From contig NZ_LMHK01000001.1 in the NCBI RefSeq assembly GCF_001427875.1, positions 312,871 through 376,870 on the forward strand: DNA of 64,000 bases. Direction: 5' to 3'. Each line of letters opens with the position of its first letter. The stretch's first letter is position 1. Shown piece by piece: positions 48,796-57,682 of the stretch. Position numbers and translations under genes: made by a program. The notes below the pieces were generated by a model, which had not been told where the DNA came from, did no database searches, and worked only from the letters and a program-made list of their open reading frames with translations. The stretch is from Devosia sp. Root685 (GTDB lineage Bacteria > Pseudomonadota > Alphaproteobacteria > Rhizobiales > Devosiaceae).

Positions 48796-49565
48796 TGTTG
48801 ACGCTCAACCTCGACTGGGCACCCGCGGCGGCCTTTACCTATCTGATCCTCTTCGCGCGCATCGGCGCCATGCTGATGCTGCTGCCGGCCTTGGGCGAAG
48901 ATACGATTCCGGCCCGCCTGCGTCTCGCGTTCGGCTTGATGTTCACCTTCGTGCTCTATCCGCTGCTTTCCACCATCATGCCCCCAATGCCCCAGGATAT
49001 TCCGGGCATGGTGGCGTTGCTTTTCCATGAGCTTGCGGTCGGTCTCATCATCGGCGGCATCGTGCGCATCACCACCATGGCCACCCAGATTGCCGGCGCC
49101 GTCGTTGCCTTTCAGGCCGGTCTTTCCGGCGCCATGGCGGCCGATCCGACACAGCAGGGCATGCAGAGCGCGGTTTTTACCAGCTTCCTGTCGTTCCTCG
49201 GCATCACGCTGATCTTTGCCACCGACCTCCATCACATGGCGTTGGCGGCGATCTATGACAGTTATGACGTGTTTTCGCCGACCATGCCGATCATGTCGGA
49301 AGATGCAATGCAACTGGCGCTGAAAACGGTCGCCGGCGCCTTTTCCGTGGGCGTGCAGATGTCCGCCCCGTTCATCGTTTTCGGCCTGGTCTTCAACCTC
49401 GGCGCCGGCATTCTGTCGCGCCTGATGCCCCAATTGCAGGTCTATTTCATTCTCATGCCCGCCAATATCCTGGCCGGGCTGCTGCTGTTCGCGCTTTTGC
49501 TCATGATGATGATGGGGTGGTATCTCTCCGCCTTCGAAAATCATCTGGCCATGTGGCGGGGGTAG
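48795..49565 (+). CDS. fliR: Flagellar export gate protein FliR
   Basis: This 256-residue membrane protein has about six helices, with FARIGAMLMLLPALGEDTIPARLRLAFGLMFTFVLYPLL near the N-terminus and FNLGAGILSRLMPQLQVYFILMPANILAGLLLFALLLMMMM at the end. It completes the FliP-FliQ-FliR gate. The ATG at 48795 is the true start; the same frame is open further upstream through fliQ but gives His/Arg-rich non-protein. flhB follows after three bases. Confidence 0.94.
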   Translation: MLTLNLDWAPAAAFTYLILFARIGAMLMLLPALGEDTIPARLRLAFGLMFTFVLYPLLSTIMPPMPQDIPGMVALLFHELAVGLIIGGIVRITTMATQIAGAVVAFQAGLSGAMAADPTQQGMQSAVFTSFLSFLGITLIFATDLHHMALAAIYDSYDVFSPTMPIMSEDAMQLALKTVAGAFSVGVQMSAPFIVFGLVFNLGAGILSRLMPQLQVYFILMPANILAGLLLFALLLMMMMGWYLSAFENHLAMWRG

Positions 49566-49568
49566 TCG

Positions 49569-50651
49569 ATGTCAGAAGCCCCCGAGCAAGACAGCAAAAC
49601 AGAAGACCCCTCCCAAAAGAAGCTTGAGGAAGCGCACAAGAAAGGCGACGTCGCCAAAAGCCAGGAGGTCACCACCTGGTTCATGCTGATCGGCACGACC
49701 ATCGTCTTCGCCTCGATGGCACCCTGGGTGTCCTTGCAGATCAGCAATCCCCTGCAGGTCATCATGATGAATGCCGATCGCTTCGACGTTGAAGGAGCGG
49801 GCTTTTCGGCCTTTTTCAATGGCCTCGCCTTCGCCATGATCGGCGCGGTGCTTGCCCCGCTCGCCGTCCTCTATGTCTGCGGCATTCTCGCCAATCTGGT
49901 GCAGCATAAGCCGCTGTTCTCGGCCGAGCCGGTCACGCCGAAACTCTCGAAAATTTCCCCGATCGCGGGAGCAAAGCGCCTCTTTTCCACCGATGCCCTG
50001 GTCAATTTCGGCAAGGGCCTCATAAAGATCGCCGTGGTCGGCATCGTCGTCGTCATGGTGGTCTGGCCCGAGCGCGACCGCCTCGACACCATGATGACGG
50101 CCGACCCCATCATTATCCTGATGGATTTTCAGGAGCTGGGGGTGAAAATCCTCACCGCCGTGCTCATCGTCGTCACCTTCATCGCCGCCGCCGACTACTT
50201 TTACACCCGCCAGAAATGGTGGAAGCGGCAGATGATGACGGTTCAGGAAACGCGCGACGAATATAAGCAGATGGAAGGCGACCCGCATGTGAAGGGCCGC
50301 ATTCGTCAGCTGCGTCAGGAAAAAGCCCGCAAGCGCATGATGCAGGCGGTGCCCGACGCCACCGTGGTCGTCACCAACCCGACGCACTATGCCGTCGCGC
50401 TCAAATACGACAAGGGCATGGGCGCCCCGCGCTGCGTCGCCAAGGGCGCCGATGCCGTCGCGTTGCGCATCCGCGCCGTCGCCAAGGAAAACGAGGTGCC
50501 GATCATCGAGAACCCGCCTTTGGCGCGCGCGCTGTTTGCCGCCGTCGATGTCGATCAGGATATTCCCGCCGATCACTACAAGGCCGTCGCCGAAATCATC
50601 GGCTTCGTCATGCGCCTCAAGCACGGCCAAAGCTGGAAGGCGCGGCAGTAA
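49569..50651 (+). CDS. flhB: Flagellar export switch protein FlhB
   Basis: FlhB switches export from hook to filament substrates by cleaving itself. The 360-residue protein has four transmembrane helices between about residues 30 and 215. Its cytoplasmic domain contains the autocleavage motif NPTH in VVVTNPTHYAVALKYDKGMGAP (near residue 270), and then VPIIENPPLARALFAAVDVDQDIPADHYKAVAEIIGFVMRL. Its 3' end overlaps the convergent ATPase gene by 35 bases. It is the last flagellar gene of the block. Confidence 0.95.
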   Translation: MSEAPEQDSKTEDPSQKKLEEAHKKGDVAKSQEVTTWFMLIGTTIVFASMAPWVSLQISNPLQVIMMNADRFDVEGAGFSAFFNGLAFAMIGAVLAPLAVLYVCGILANLVQHKPLFSAEPVTPKLSKISPIAGAKRLFSTDALVNFGKGLIKIAVVGIVVVMVVWPERDRLDTMMTADPIIILMDFQELGVKILTAVLIVVTFIAAADYFYTRQKWWKRQMMTVQETRDEYKQMEGDPHVKGRIRQLRQEKARKRMMQAVPDATVVVTNPTHYAVALKYDKGMGAPRCVAKGADAVALRIRAVAKENEVPIIENPPLARALFAAVDVDQDIPADHYKAVAEIIGFVMRLKHGQSWKARQ

Positions 50652-51276
50652 AGGCGTTTCGCAAGTGCCCGAGGTGCCCTAGCACGAAGTCGGCCCGCGC
50701 GGTGACCGACACTTTCGGCAGTTCCACCACGTCATAGCCGAGCGCGGGATAGTCCCGCAGCAGCCGCTCATATTCCTCGATCGCGGCATCGAGCCCATGC
50801 TGGCGCTCCGCGTCCTGCTGGTAGATTTCCGGCCAGGGCGGGGTCAAAAACACTTTGGTATTGAACCGCCATTGCCCGGCAAACTGCCGCAAGACCGGCT
50901 CGCCTGTTATCTCGCCCAATCCCGAAGCCGCATCGAGCAATCCCCGGTCGAAGAAAACCCGGCCGGGCAGGGCGCTCGCCCGCTCCAGATCTTCGAGCGA
51001 CAGCGCGATGGCCTCGCGCAGGAATGCGTGGGCATCGATCCAGGGCAGTGCCTTGCCGTCTCCAGCGAGTTCCGCCGCGACGATGCGCCGCCCCGGCTCC
51101 TTGATTACCGAAAAGCCCCGGCGCGCCAGTTCTTCGAGCAGCGTTGATTTTCCGCCGCCCGAACAGCCTGAAATGATGGTGAAGCGATCGATTTTCCCTC
51201 TCCTCTCGTACAAATGGCGTGTGCAAGTCGCCTTCGGGCCGGTCTCGGGTGTTAAAAACCGCCTTCGCACTCCCAT
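50617..51276 (-). CDS. P-loop ATPase (AAA_28-like)
   Basis: This is a soluble NTPase with Walker A GCSGGGKS in RFTIISGCSGGGKSTLLEELARRGFSVIKEPGR, then ALPGRVFFDRGLLDAASGLG (Walker B-like FFDRG). The tail is YERLLRDYPALGYDVVELPKVSVTARADFVLGHL. This matches AAA_28 proteins, thymidylate kinase-like ATPases of unknown role. The start is uncertain. The ATG at 51276 gives 219 residues, but a strong ribosome site (AGGAGAGGG) lies further in, in front of ...AAAATCGATCGC with no ATG, GTG or TTG after it. It converges on flhB and is divergent from cckA. Confidence 0.75.
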   Translation of the reverse strand: MGVRRRFLTPETGPKATCTRHLYERRGKIDRFTIISGCSGGGKSTLLEELARRGFSVIKEPGRRIVAAELAGDGKALPWIDAHAFLREAIALSLEDLERASALPGRVFFDRGLLDAASGLGEITGEPVLRQFAGQWRFNTKVFLTPPWPEIYQQDAERQHGLDAAIEEYERLLRDYPALGYDVVELPKVSVTARADFVLGHLGHLRNAFTAAPSSFGRA

Positions 51277-51388
51277 GGCGGCGACCCATTTGATAGACCA
51301 GTGGGAGTGTCCCGAATCGGGGCAGGTTGGGGACCCGCCGGCATTCAGTTGAATGAAGATTGGTCCCAGCGCTGGAGTTTTTCGACCC

Positions 51389-53959
51389 ATGGCAACGACC
51401 CCGCTCGGCGAGGACAATTACCCCGATCCGCTGGTTGCTTCGCCCCGGGGCGGAGCCGGTCTCTGGCGCGTCGCCGCGCTTGGCCTCGTCATCATCGGCG
51501 CTGCCGCCACCTTTGCTCTTTTCGGCGATCGTCTGCCGCCCGAAGTGGTGATGATTTTTGTCGGCCTTCTGGCCGTGGCCGGGGTGTTTTTCCTCTTCGG
51601 TCTTGCTGCGGGCCTGTTCCGCTTCGCCGCCGCCGAAGAGCGCCGCACCATTGCCCGGGCTCTGGTCGATACGGTCGTCCGCGGCATCGTCGTTGCCGAT
51701 CGCGACGGCAAGATCGCCTATGCCAATGCCCATTATGGCACGTTTGCCGGCGCGCTCAACAATGGCGTCCCCGTCAGCGTGCCGCGGCTCTTTTCCGGCC
51801 AGGCCGATGCCGGTGAGGCCATGTACCGGTTGACCCGCGCTGCCAAGGATGGCCGCAACGCCATCGAGGATGTCCGCATCGTCGGCGGCCTCGGCGGCTC
51901 GCAGACCGAAACCAACCGCGCTTTCTGGTATCGCGTCGCCGTGCGCCCGCTCCCCCAGACCGATGAAACCAGCAAGCCCGTCGTTGCCTGGACCGTCGAA
52001 GACATCACGCGTGACCGCGAAAACAACGAGACCGCCTTCCTCGATCTGCAACGCGCCATCGATTATCTCGACCATTCCCCCGCCGGCTTTTTCTCGGCCG
52101 ATGCGCAGGGCCGCATTCAATATCTCAATTCGACCCTCGCCGATTGGCTGGGCTACGACCTCGCCGAATTCAATGCCGGCCACCTCAGCCTTGGCGATGT
52201 CGTGCGCGGCGATGGCGCGACCCTCCTCATGCGTGGCCGCCGCGATGGCGAGATCACCACCGAGATCATCGATATCGACCTCGTGCGCCGCAACGGCACC
52301 GCGCTGCCGGTCCGCCTGTTGCACCGCGCCGCCCGCCTTGCCGATGGCGAATTGGGCGAAACCCGCACCCTCGTCCTCGATCGCTCCAGTGCGCCCGAAA
52401 ACGAGGAAGAACTGCGCGCCGCCGAAGTCCGCTTCTCGCGCTTTTTCAACGACACGCCCTTTGCCATCGCCACCCTCGACGGCGAAGGCCGCATCGTGCG
52501 CACCAATGCGCCCTTCGGCCGCATCTTCCGCTGGTCCGGCGAGGAAAAGAGCCTCGAACTCCAGCCGCTGCACGATCTCATCGGCGAAGGCAGCCGCGAC
52601 AAGCTCGGCAAAGCACTCCTCGACGCCACAGCCCAGCGCACCGAGGTCGAGCCGGTCGATGCCCTCCTCAGCGTCGAAGGCGACCACGCCGTTCGCCTTT
52701 ATATTTCCGCCTCCGAAGTCAGCGCCGGCTCGCCCGAGCAGGTCAATGTCTATGCTCTCGACATGACCGATCAGCGCAAACTCGAAGCCCAGTTCGCCCA
52801 GAGCCAGAAAATGCAGGCCGTCGGCCAGCTTGCCGGTGGCGTCGCGCACGATTTCAACAATCTGCTGACCGCCATCATCGGCTTCTCCGATCTCTTGTTG
52901 CTCAAGCACAAGCCGGGCGATCCCTCGTTCTCCGAGCTCATGCAGATCAAGCAGAATGCCAATCGCGCCGCTGGCCTCACCCGTCAGCTGCTGGCCTTCT
53001 CGCGCCGCCAGACCCTCCGCCCGCAGGTCCTCGAACTGCCGCTGATCGTCGATGATCTGACGGTGCTCCTCAAGCGCATGATCGGCGAGAAGAACCAGCT
53101 TTCGGTCGAACATGGCCGCAATATCTGGCCCGTCCGCGCCGACGTGGTGCAGCTCGAACAGGTCATCATCAATCTCGTCGTCAATGCCCGCGACGCCATG
53201 CCCGATGGCGGTTCGATCACCGTGCGCACCAGCAATGTCACCGAGGACGATACCCGCGAACTCAAGTTCGAGGGCATGGTCCCGGCCGACTATGTGCTGA
53301 TCGACGTGCAGGATACCGGCACCGGCATGTCACCCGAAATCATGGCCAAGATTTTCGAGCCCTTCTTCACCACCAAGGAACTGGGCAAGGGCACGGGCCT
53401 CGGCCTTTCCACCGTCTACGGCATCGTCAAGCAGACCGAAGGCTTCATCTACCCGGTCTCGGTCCTCGGCGTCGGCACTACCTTCAAGATCTTCCTGCCG
53501 CGCTATGTTCCGACGGCTGAAGAAACCGCCGCCAAGACCATCGCTGCCGCCGCGCCCGCCAAGGACCTCACCGGCCACGAACGCATCCTTCTCGTTGAAG
53601 ACGAGGAAAGCGTCAGGGCCTTCTCCGCCCGGGCTCTGCGCACGACCGGCTATGAAGTGTTCGAGGCCGATGGCGGCGAGGAAGCGCTCGAAGTGCTCGA
53701 AGACCTCGATTACAAGGTCGATCTCATCATTTCCGACGTGGTCATGCCCGAAATGGACGGCCCGACCATGCTCAAGGTCATTCGCGACAAGATGACGAAT
53801 TTGAAGATCATCTTCGTCTCCGGCTACGCCGAAGAAAGCGTCCGCCGCGACATCGAGGACGACCAGAGCGTCGATTTCCTGCCAAAGCCCTATTCGCTCG
53901 ACCAGATCAACTCCAAGGTCAAGGAAGTGCTCCAGCGCCAGGACAAGCTGGACGGGTAG
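51389..53959 (+). CDS. cckA: Cell-cycle hybrid histidine kinase CckA
   Basis: CckA phosphorylates ChpT and through it CtrA and CpdR, controlling division and motility genes. The 856-residue protein has two transmembrane helices (about residues 30-75) and PAS-like domains between about 100 and 470. The DHp motif is [21 protein letters not shown] with phospho-acceptor His487. The HATPase domain shows [17 protein letters not shown] and [17 protein letters not shown], and the C-terminal receiver has Asp783 in [12 protein letters not shown]. All catalytic residues are present. The ATG at 51389 gives an N-terminus like rhizobial CckA; another in-frame ATG lies at 51353. No CtrA box is seen directly upstream. 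Confidence 0.92.
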   Translation: MATTPLGEDNYPDPLVASPRGGAGLWRVAALGLVIIGAAATFALFGDRLPPEVVMIFVGLLAVAGVFFLFGLAAGLFRFAAAEERRTIARALVDTVVRGIVVADRDGKIAYANAHYGTFAGALNNGVPVSVPRLFSGQADAGEAMYRLTRAAKDGRNAIEDVRIVGGLGGSQTETNRAFWYRVAVRPLPQTDETSKPVVAWTVEDITRDRENNETAFLDLQRAIDYLDHSPAGFFSADAQGRIQYLNSTLADWLGYDLAEFNAGHLSLGDVVRGDGATLLMRGRRDGEITTEIIDIDLVRRNGTALPVRLLHRAARLADGELGETRTLVLDRSSAPENEEELRAAEVRFSRFFNDTPFAIATLDGEGRIVRTNAPFGRIFRWSGEEKSLELQPLHDLIGEGSRDKLGKALLDATAQRTEVEPVDALLSVEGDHAVRLYISASEVSAGSPEQVNVYALDMTDQRKLEAQFAQSQKMQAVGQLAGGVAHDFNNLLTAIIGFSDLLLLKHKPGDPSFSELMQIKQNANRAAGLTRQLLAFSRRQTLRPQVLELPLIVDDLTVLLKRMIGEKNQLSVEHGRNIWPVRADVVQLEQVIINLVVNARDAMPDGGSITVRTSNVTEDDTRELKFEGMVPADYVLIDVQDTGTGMSPEIMAKIFEPFFTTKELGKGTGLGLSTVYGIVKQTEGFIYPVSVLGVGTTFKIFLPRYVPTAEETAAKTIAAAAPAKDLTGHERILLVEDEESVRAFSARALRTTGYEVFEADGGEEALEVLEDLDYKVDLIISDVVMPEMDGPTMLKVIRDKMTNLKIIFVSGYAEESVRRDIEDDQSVDFLPKPYSLDQINSKVKEVLQRQDKLDG

Positions 53960-53984
53960 GGTTTTGCCCCCTCGCTCCCAGTAG

Positions 53985-54036
53985 CCCTCATCCTGAGACG
54001 CGAAGCGTAGCGTAGCCTCGAAGGGCGAGGGCGTGG
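53985..54036. repeat. Single intergenic repeat, 'CCTCATGGTGAGG' family (variant)
   Basis: The unit CCCTCATCCTGAGACGCGAAGCG... followed by GCCTCGAAGGGCGAGGGCG matches the left units at 12801 and 33206. It lies between cckA and the DUF2237 gene. Confidence 0.75.
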
Positions 54037-54143
54037 CACCGGGCCGCGTGGTCGGAAGCTCCACTTGCCACGTGCCTTTCCCAAGGGCTCCTGTGCTATG
54101 GTACTGGTCGATCGCAGATAATACGACTTCCCAGGAGCCTGCA

Positions 54144-54539
54144 GTGACCACTCAGCCCAATTTGGAAGGCTCCGAGGAATACAACGTCCTCGGCGAACTG
54201 CTGCAGCCCTGTTCCGACGATCCCCTGACCGGCTTCTTCCGCTCGGGCTATTGCGCCGCCGGTCCTGAAAACGCGGCAGTCCACATCATCTGCATCGAGG
54301 CGACGGCCGACTTCCTCGCTTTCTCGAAATCGGTCGGCAACGATCTTTCGACCCCGCGCCCGGAATTCGCCTTTCCCGGCGTCGTGCCCGGCAATCGCTG
54401 GTGCCTCGTTGCCGTCCGCTGGCTGCAAGCCCATGAAGCCGGCCGGGCCCCGCGCATCTATCTGCGCGCCACGAACCGCAAGGTTCTGGACCTGGTTCCC
54501 ATTGAAATTCTAAAAGGTTACGCGCTGGACTTAAACTGA
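54144..54539 (+). CDS. DUF2237 family protein
   Basis: This 131-residue soluble protein has the family signature LGELLQPCSDDPLTGFFRSGYC near the N-terminus, then HIICIEATADFLAFSKSVGNDLSTPRPEFAFPGVVPGNRWCLVAVRWLQAHEAGRAPRIYLRATN. It carries several conserved cysteines; no function is established for the family. It starts with GTG at 54144, with CAGGAG upstream. The ATG at 54033 would add a cysteine- and tryptophan-rich stretch that is probably non-coding and partly overlaps the repeat. Confidence 0.87.
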   Translation: MTTQPNLEGSEEYNVLGELLQPCSDDPLTGFFRSGYCAAGPENAAVHIICIEATADFLAFSKSVGNDLSTPRPEFAFPGVVPGNRWCLVAVRWLQAHEAGRAPRIYLRATNRKVLDLVPIEILKGYALDLN

Positions 54540-54543
54540 CGTA

Positions 54544-55188
54544 TCAGTCCGTTACCCGCAATTCCTCATACGACACCATCACATGCTCGCGAAACGCAAC
54601 CCTCTGCGTCAGCGCCTGATAATAGCGCTCGATATTGGGCCAGTCCGGCCGCACAATGTCGATATCGAAGTAGCGATAGAGCACGTGACCGAATTGAATA
54701 TCGGCAAGGCTTAGCGCCGGCCCGGCCAGAAAGGCATGCCGGTCCAGTTGCGCTTCAGCAATCGCCAGAATGGCGTTGAGCTTACCCAGCGCCGCATCGA
54801 TGCCGGCCTGATCCCGCTTCGACGGCGCGGTCCGGACCACGCGCCAGAACACCGGCCCGGTGAATGACAGCGTGACATTGATCTTGGCCCATTCGGCCCA
54901 TTGATCGATCGGCGCCCGCTCTGCCGGATCGCTCGGCCAGAAGTCCGGCGCCCCATAGCGCGCCGCGAGATAGCGCAGAATGGCTCCCGTTTCCCAGATC
55001 GGCTCCCCGATCCCATCCTGCAGCACCGGCACGGTGCCATTGGGGTTCATCGCCAGGAATTCCGGCGTATCATTGCCGCCAAAGCGATGGCCCACATCGT
55101 GGCGCTCATAGGCAAGCCCGAACTCGCCGATGCACCACATCAGCGCCTGAACGTTAGACGAGGTTTTGCGTCCCCAGACTGTCAGCAT
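54544..55188 (-). CDS. Glutathione S-transferase family protein
   Basis: This 214-residue protein has the thioredoxin-like N-terminal domain (LTVWGRKTSSNVQALMWCIGEFGLAYERHDVG), with the cis-Pro and Glu/Thr glutathione contacts in NGTVPVLQDGIGEPIWETGAILRYLAARYG. The helical C-domain includes AFLAGPALSLADIQFGHVLYRYFD, the N-capping box. The SSN at residues 10-12 suggests a Ser-type or beta-like GST. The substrate is unknown. It converges on DUF2237 with four bases between. Confidence 0.9.
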   Translation of the reverse strand: MLTVWGRKTSSNVQALMWCIGEFGLAYERHDVGHRFGGNDTPEFLAMNPNGTVPVLQDGIGEPIWETGAILRYLAARYGAPDFWPSDPAERAPIDQWAEWAKINVTLSFTGPVFWRVVRTAPSKRDQAGIDAALGKLNAILAIAEAQLDRHAFLAGPALSLADIQFGHVLYRYFDIDIVRPDWPNIERYYQALTQRVAFREHVMVSYEELRVTD

Positions 55189-55196
55189 CGCACGCC

Positions 55197-55484
55197 CTAA
55201 AAGTGCCCGTTGCGGTAGTCCATGATGGTCACGGCAATCGCATAGCCGATCCAGAGCAAAAGCCCCAGCGAGATAAGCACCGCCAATTCGGACGGATTTC
55301 CGCTCTGGAACTCTTCAAACACGCTCGGCCGGCGGTTCATGAAGCGGCCCGGCCGATAGAAGAGATAGATGGCCGAACTCACCAGAACGAGCACGAGTTG
55401 AAGCGGCCCGCGCACCGGCGGATCGTACAAGTAGTGCAGGGGATCAAACAGCTTCCGCATGTCCTCGGCCTCCAGGCGCTTCAT
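55197..55484 (-). CDS. Small membrane protein of unknown function
   Basis: This 95-residue protein has two predicted transmembrane helices (LQLVLVLVSSAIYLFY and LAVLISLGLLLWIGYAIAVTIM), joined by a basic, Arg/Pro-rich loop (RPGRFMNRRPSVFEEFQSGNP). The N-terminal segment MKRLEAEDMRKLFDPLHYLYDPP is polar. It lies in line with the GST gene (8-base gap) and could be co-transcribed with it. I do not recognise the family. Confidence 0.65.
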   Translation of the reverse strand: MKRLEAEDMRKLFDPLHYLYDPPVRGPLQLVLVLVSSAIYLFYRPGRFMNRRPSVFEEFQSGNPSELAVLISLGLLLWIGYAIAVTIMDYRNGHF

Positions 55485-55527
55485 AGCATTGGAAGAGACC
55501 AGGCCTCATGCGGAATGCGTCTGAGGG

Positions 55528-56025
55528 TTAACGCGGCGCTGTCTGTTCGTCCGCCAGCAATCGGTCGAGGCCCTTGAAGCTGAATTCCATCCCCTCGGCC
55601 ATGCCGGTCGAAACGACCAGGTCGCGATGCGCCATGGACGCGTAGGTGAGGCTGTTGACTACCAGCGTGCCGTGATCTTTCAGCCGAAATTCCAGTTCCG
55701 AACGGTAAGGCGGGCCCATCTCGCCGGCCTCGAACCGCTCCTCGGCATCGATATAGCGGATCGCATCGATGGCTGTGATATTTCCATCGACCGCCAGATA
55801 CCCGCTGTCCGGTCCGTGCCATTCGAACCGATAGCCGCCGCCCGCCCGCGCGTCATAGGTGCAGACCGGCATGGTCCAGCCATCCGGCCCGGTCAACCAG
55901 CGCCGGATCAGGCTCGGTTGCGTATAGCAGGCATAAACGAGATGCGGCGGGGCGACGAAAGCCCGCGAGATCACCAATTGCGTATCGCTCGGCGAGGTCA
56001 CCGAAAGCGGATCACCAAACTGCAT
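55528..56025 (-). CDS. SRPBCC (AHSA1-like) protein
   Basis: This 165-residue START/SRPBCC-fold protein has a hydrophobic ligand cavity. The family pattern is SRAFVAPPHLVYACYTQPSLIRRWLTGPDGWTMPVCTYDARAGGGYRFEW, then GEMGPPYRSELEFRLKDHGTLVVNSLTYAS and GMEFSFKGLDRLLA. Such genes are commonly paired with an ArsR-type regulator, as here. A palindromic repeat lies between the two. The ATG at 56025 is preceded by GGGAGAGTA. The ligand is unknown. Confidence 0.88.
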   Translation of the reverse strand: MQFGDPLSVTSPSDTQLVISRAFVAPPHLVYACYTQPSLIRRWLTGPDGWTMPVCTYDARAGGGYRFEWHGPDSGYLAVDGNITAIDAIRYIDAEERFEAGEMGPPYRSELEFRLKDHGTLVVNSLTYASMAHRDLVVSTGMAEGMEFSFKGLDRLLADEQTAPR

Positions 56026-56101
56026 CTTACTCTCCCTGTCTCTCACGCCTGTCCCGCAAACCGATACCCACTTTCGACGCTCGAACTGACGCAAAAGTAG
56101 A

Positions 56102-56155
56102 CCTCATGGTGAGGTGCGAAGCGCAGCGTAGCCTCGAACCACGAGGGCGTGCCCG
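56102..56155. repeat. Single intergenic repeat, 'CCTCATGGTGAGG' family
   Basis: ACCTCATGGTGAGGTGCGAA..., GCCTCGAACCACGAGGGCG is the cleanest copy of the element and matches the left unit at 12801 almost base for base. It is inserted between the arsR-type gene and the SRPBCC gene, in what is normally a tight operon. Confidence 0.8.
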
Positions 56156-56176
56156 AATGACTTATGTCAACGGGCC

Positions 56177-56530
56177 CTAGTTCTTCCCCGCGAGCTTTTC
56201 GAGCTGCTGCAATTCCTCCAGCAGATCGTCGAGCCGCTCGAATTGCGCCTGCCAATATTTACGGTATTCGATCAGCCAGCCTGTCACCTCGGCCAGCGGC
56301 TGCGCTTCAAGATGCACCGGACGCTTTTGCGCATCGCGCCCGCGCGAGACGAGACCGGCCTTTTCCAGAACCTTGAGATGCTTGGAAATCGCCGGCTGGC
56401 TCATGGCGAATGGCTCGGCGAGATCCATGACCGTCACATCGCCCTCGCGCGCCAGTCGCGCCAGGATAGCCCGGCGCGTCGGATCGGAAAGGGCGTGAAA
56501 GGTTGCGTCCAGCCGCGTGGCATCGGCCAT
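56177..56530 (-). CDS. ArsR/SmtB-family transcriptional regulator
   Basis: This 117-residue winged-helix repressor has DATFHALSDPTRRAILARLAREGDVTVMDLAEPFAMSQPAISKHLKVLEKAGLVSRGRDAQKRPVHLEAQPL, a full ArsR domain with the recognition helix SQPAISKHLKVLE. No metal-binding Cys box (ELCVCDL) is present, so it is of the SdpR/metal-free type usually coupled with SRPBCC genes. It precedes the SRPBCC gene on the same strand by about 150 bases, with a repeat between, and probably controls both. Confidence 0.9.
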   Translation of the reverse strand: MADATRLDATFHALSDPTRRAILARLAREGDVTVMDLAEPFAMSQPAISKHLKVLEKAGLVSRGRDAQKRPVHLEAQPLAEVTGWLIEYRKYWQAQFERLDDLLEELQQLEKLAGKN

Positions 56531-56587
56531 TCAAGTGCTCCTCTACAAAACTATTTGGTTATGTATAGCGGAGCTATTTGCGTCGCG

Positions 56588-57607
56588 TCAAGCGGTGCCG
56601 CCGGGAATAGGCGTGCCTTCCGCCAGCAGGCCCTTTGCCGCCAGGGTGGTCCAGAGTTCATCCGGAATTTTCGCGTCCCACCAGGCGAGAATGCCATCCA
56701 GCTCCTCGGGCGAGCGCGGTCCGGGCAGCACATTGCAGACTGCGGGATGGGTCAGCGGAAACTGCAAGGCCGCCGCCGGCAGCGGCACGCCGAATTCCCT
56801 GCATACCGCCTCGATGGCCCGCACGCGCGCCACCACATCATCCGGCGCCTTGGCATAGTTGAACTTGTCGCCACCAACCAGAATGCCGGAATTGAACGGC
56901 CCGCCAACCACCACCGAGGCCTTGCGCTCGATGCAGGTGGTCATGAATGGGGTCAGTGCGGTTTGTTCCAGGAGCGTATAGCGCCCGGCGAGCAGGAACA
57001 CATCCCAATCACCCAACGCAAAGGCGTCCATCAACACCTGCCACTCATTGACGCCGAGACCGATAGCCCCGATCTCGCCGCTGTCGCGCAGTTCGCGCAG
57101 GGCCTTGTAGCCGCCAGCCGCCAGTTGCGCCCAGAGCGGCTTGTTGCCCTCGGCGCCATGGGTCGCGGTGCCGATATCGTGCACATAGAGAATGTCGATC
57201 TTTTCGAGCCCCAGCCGCTGCCGGCTGTCCTCGAAAGAGCGCATCACGCCATCATAGCTATAGTCATATTGCTGATCGAAGGGCAGGGGATCGACCCAAT
57301 TGCCCTTGTCCTGCGTCGCCGGATCGACCGGGCGCAACAGCCGCCCCACCTTGGACGACAGCACCGGCCGCACCGGCGCCTCGCGCAGCGCGTCGCCCAC
57401 CAGATGCTCGGAGCGCCCGAGACCATATTGCGGCGCCGTATCGACATAGTTGATGCCCATATCGAGTGCATGCCGCACCGTTGCCCGCGCCTGGTCTGCC
57501 GGTACGCCGGTAAAAATGCCGGCCAGCGAAGCGCAACCCAGCCCCAGCGTCGTGACCTCGAGTGCGGTCTCGCCGATCGGGCGCTTTTCGAAAGTACGGG
57601 TGGTCAT
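56588..57607 (-). CDS. Aldo/keto reductase, aldose 1-dehydrogenase-like
   Basis: This 339-residue NAD(P)-dependent TIM-barrel oxidoreductase has the substrate-side Asp-Tyr pair in GINYVDTAPQYGLGRSE, Lys in VLSSKVGRLLR, and YVHDI for the catalytic His. The length and the insert DPATQDKGNWVDPLPFDQQYDYSYDGVMRSFEDS place it with the D-threo-aldose (L-fucose)/L-galactose dehydrogenase group. It lies downstream of an AraD1-type gene, consistent with oxidative sugar breakdown (inference). A 20-base palindrome just upstream (57632-57651) is a likely operator. Confidence 0.87.
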   Translation of the reverse strand: MTTRTFEKRPIGETALEVTTLGLGCASLAGIFTGVPADQARATVRHALDMGINYVDTAPQYGLGRSEHLVGDALREAPVRPVLSSKVGRLLRPVDPATQDKGNWVDPLPFDQQYDYSYDGVMRSFEDSRQRLGLEKIDILYVHDIGTATHGAEGNKPLWAQLAAGGYKALRELRDSGEIGAIGLGVNEWQVLMDAFALGDWDVFLLAGRYTLLEQTALTPFMTTCIERKASVVVGGPFNSGILVGGDKFNYAKAPDDVVARVRAIEAVCREFGVPLPAAALQFPLTHPAVCNVLPGPRSPEELDGILAWWDAKIPDELWTTLAAKGLLAEGTPIPGGTA

Positions 57608-57631
57608 GCGCGGGCTCCTCAATTCGCGGCA

Positions 57632-57651
57632 AACTAACTGACATGTTAGTT
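57632..57651. promoter_or_regulatory. Candidate operator upstream of the aldo/keto reductase
   Basis: AACTAAC-TGACAT-GTTAGTT is a perfect inverted repeat with seven-base arms, 25 bases before the reductase ATG and after the end of the AraD1 gene. It resembles operators of GntR- or LacI-type sugar regulators; none is encoded in the window. Confidence 0.55.
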
Positions 57652-57682
57652 GCAGCGAGTAAAGGCGCCCGCGCCACCGACC

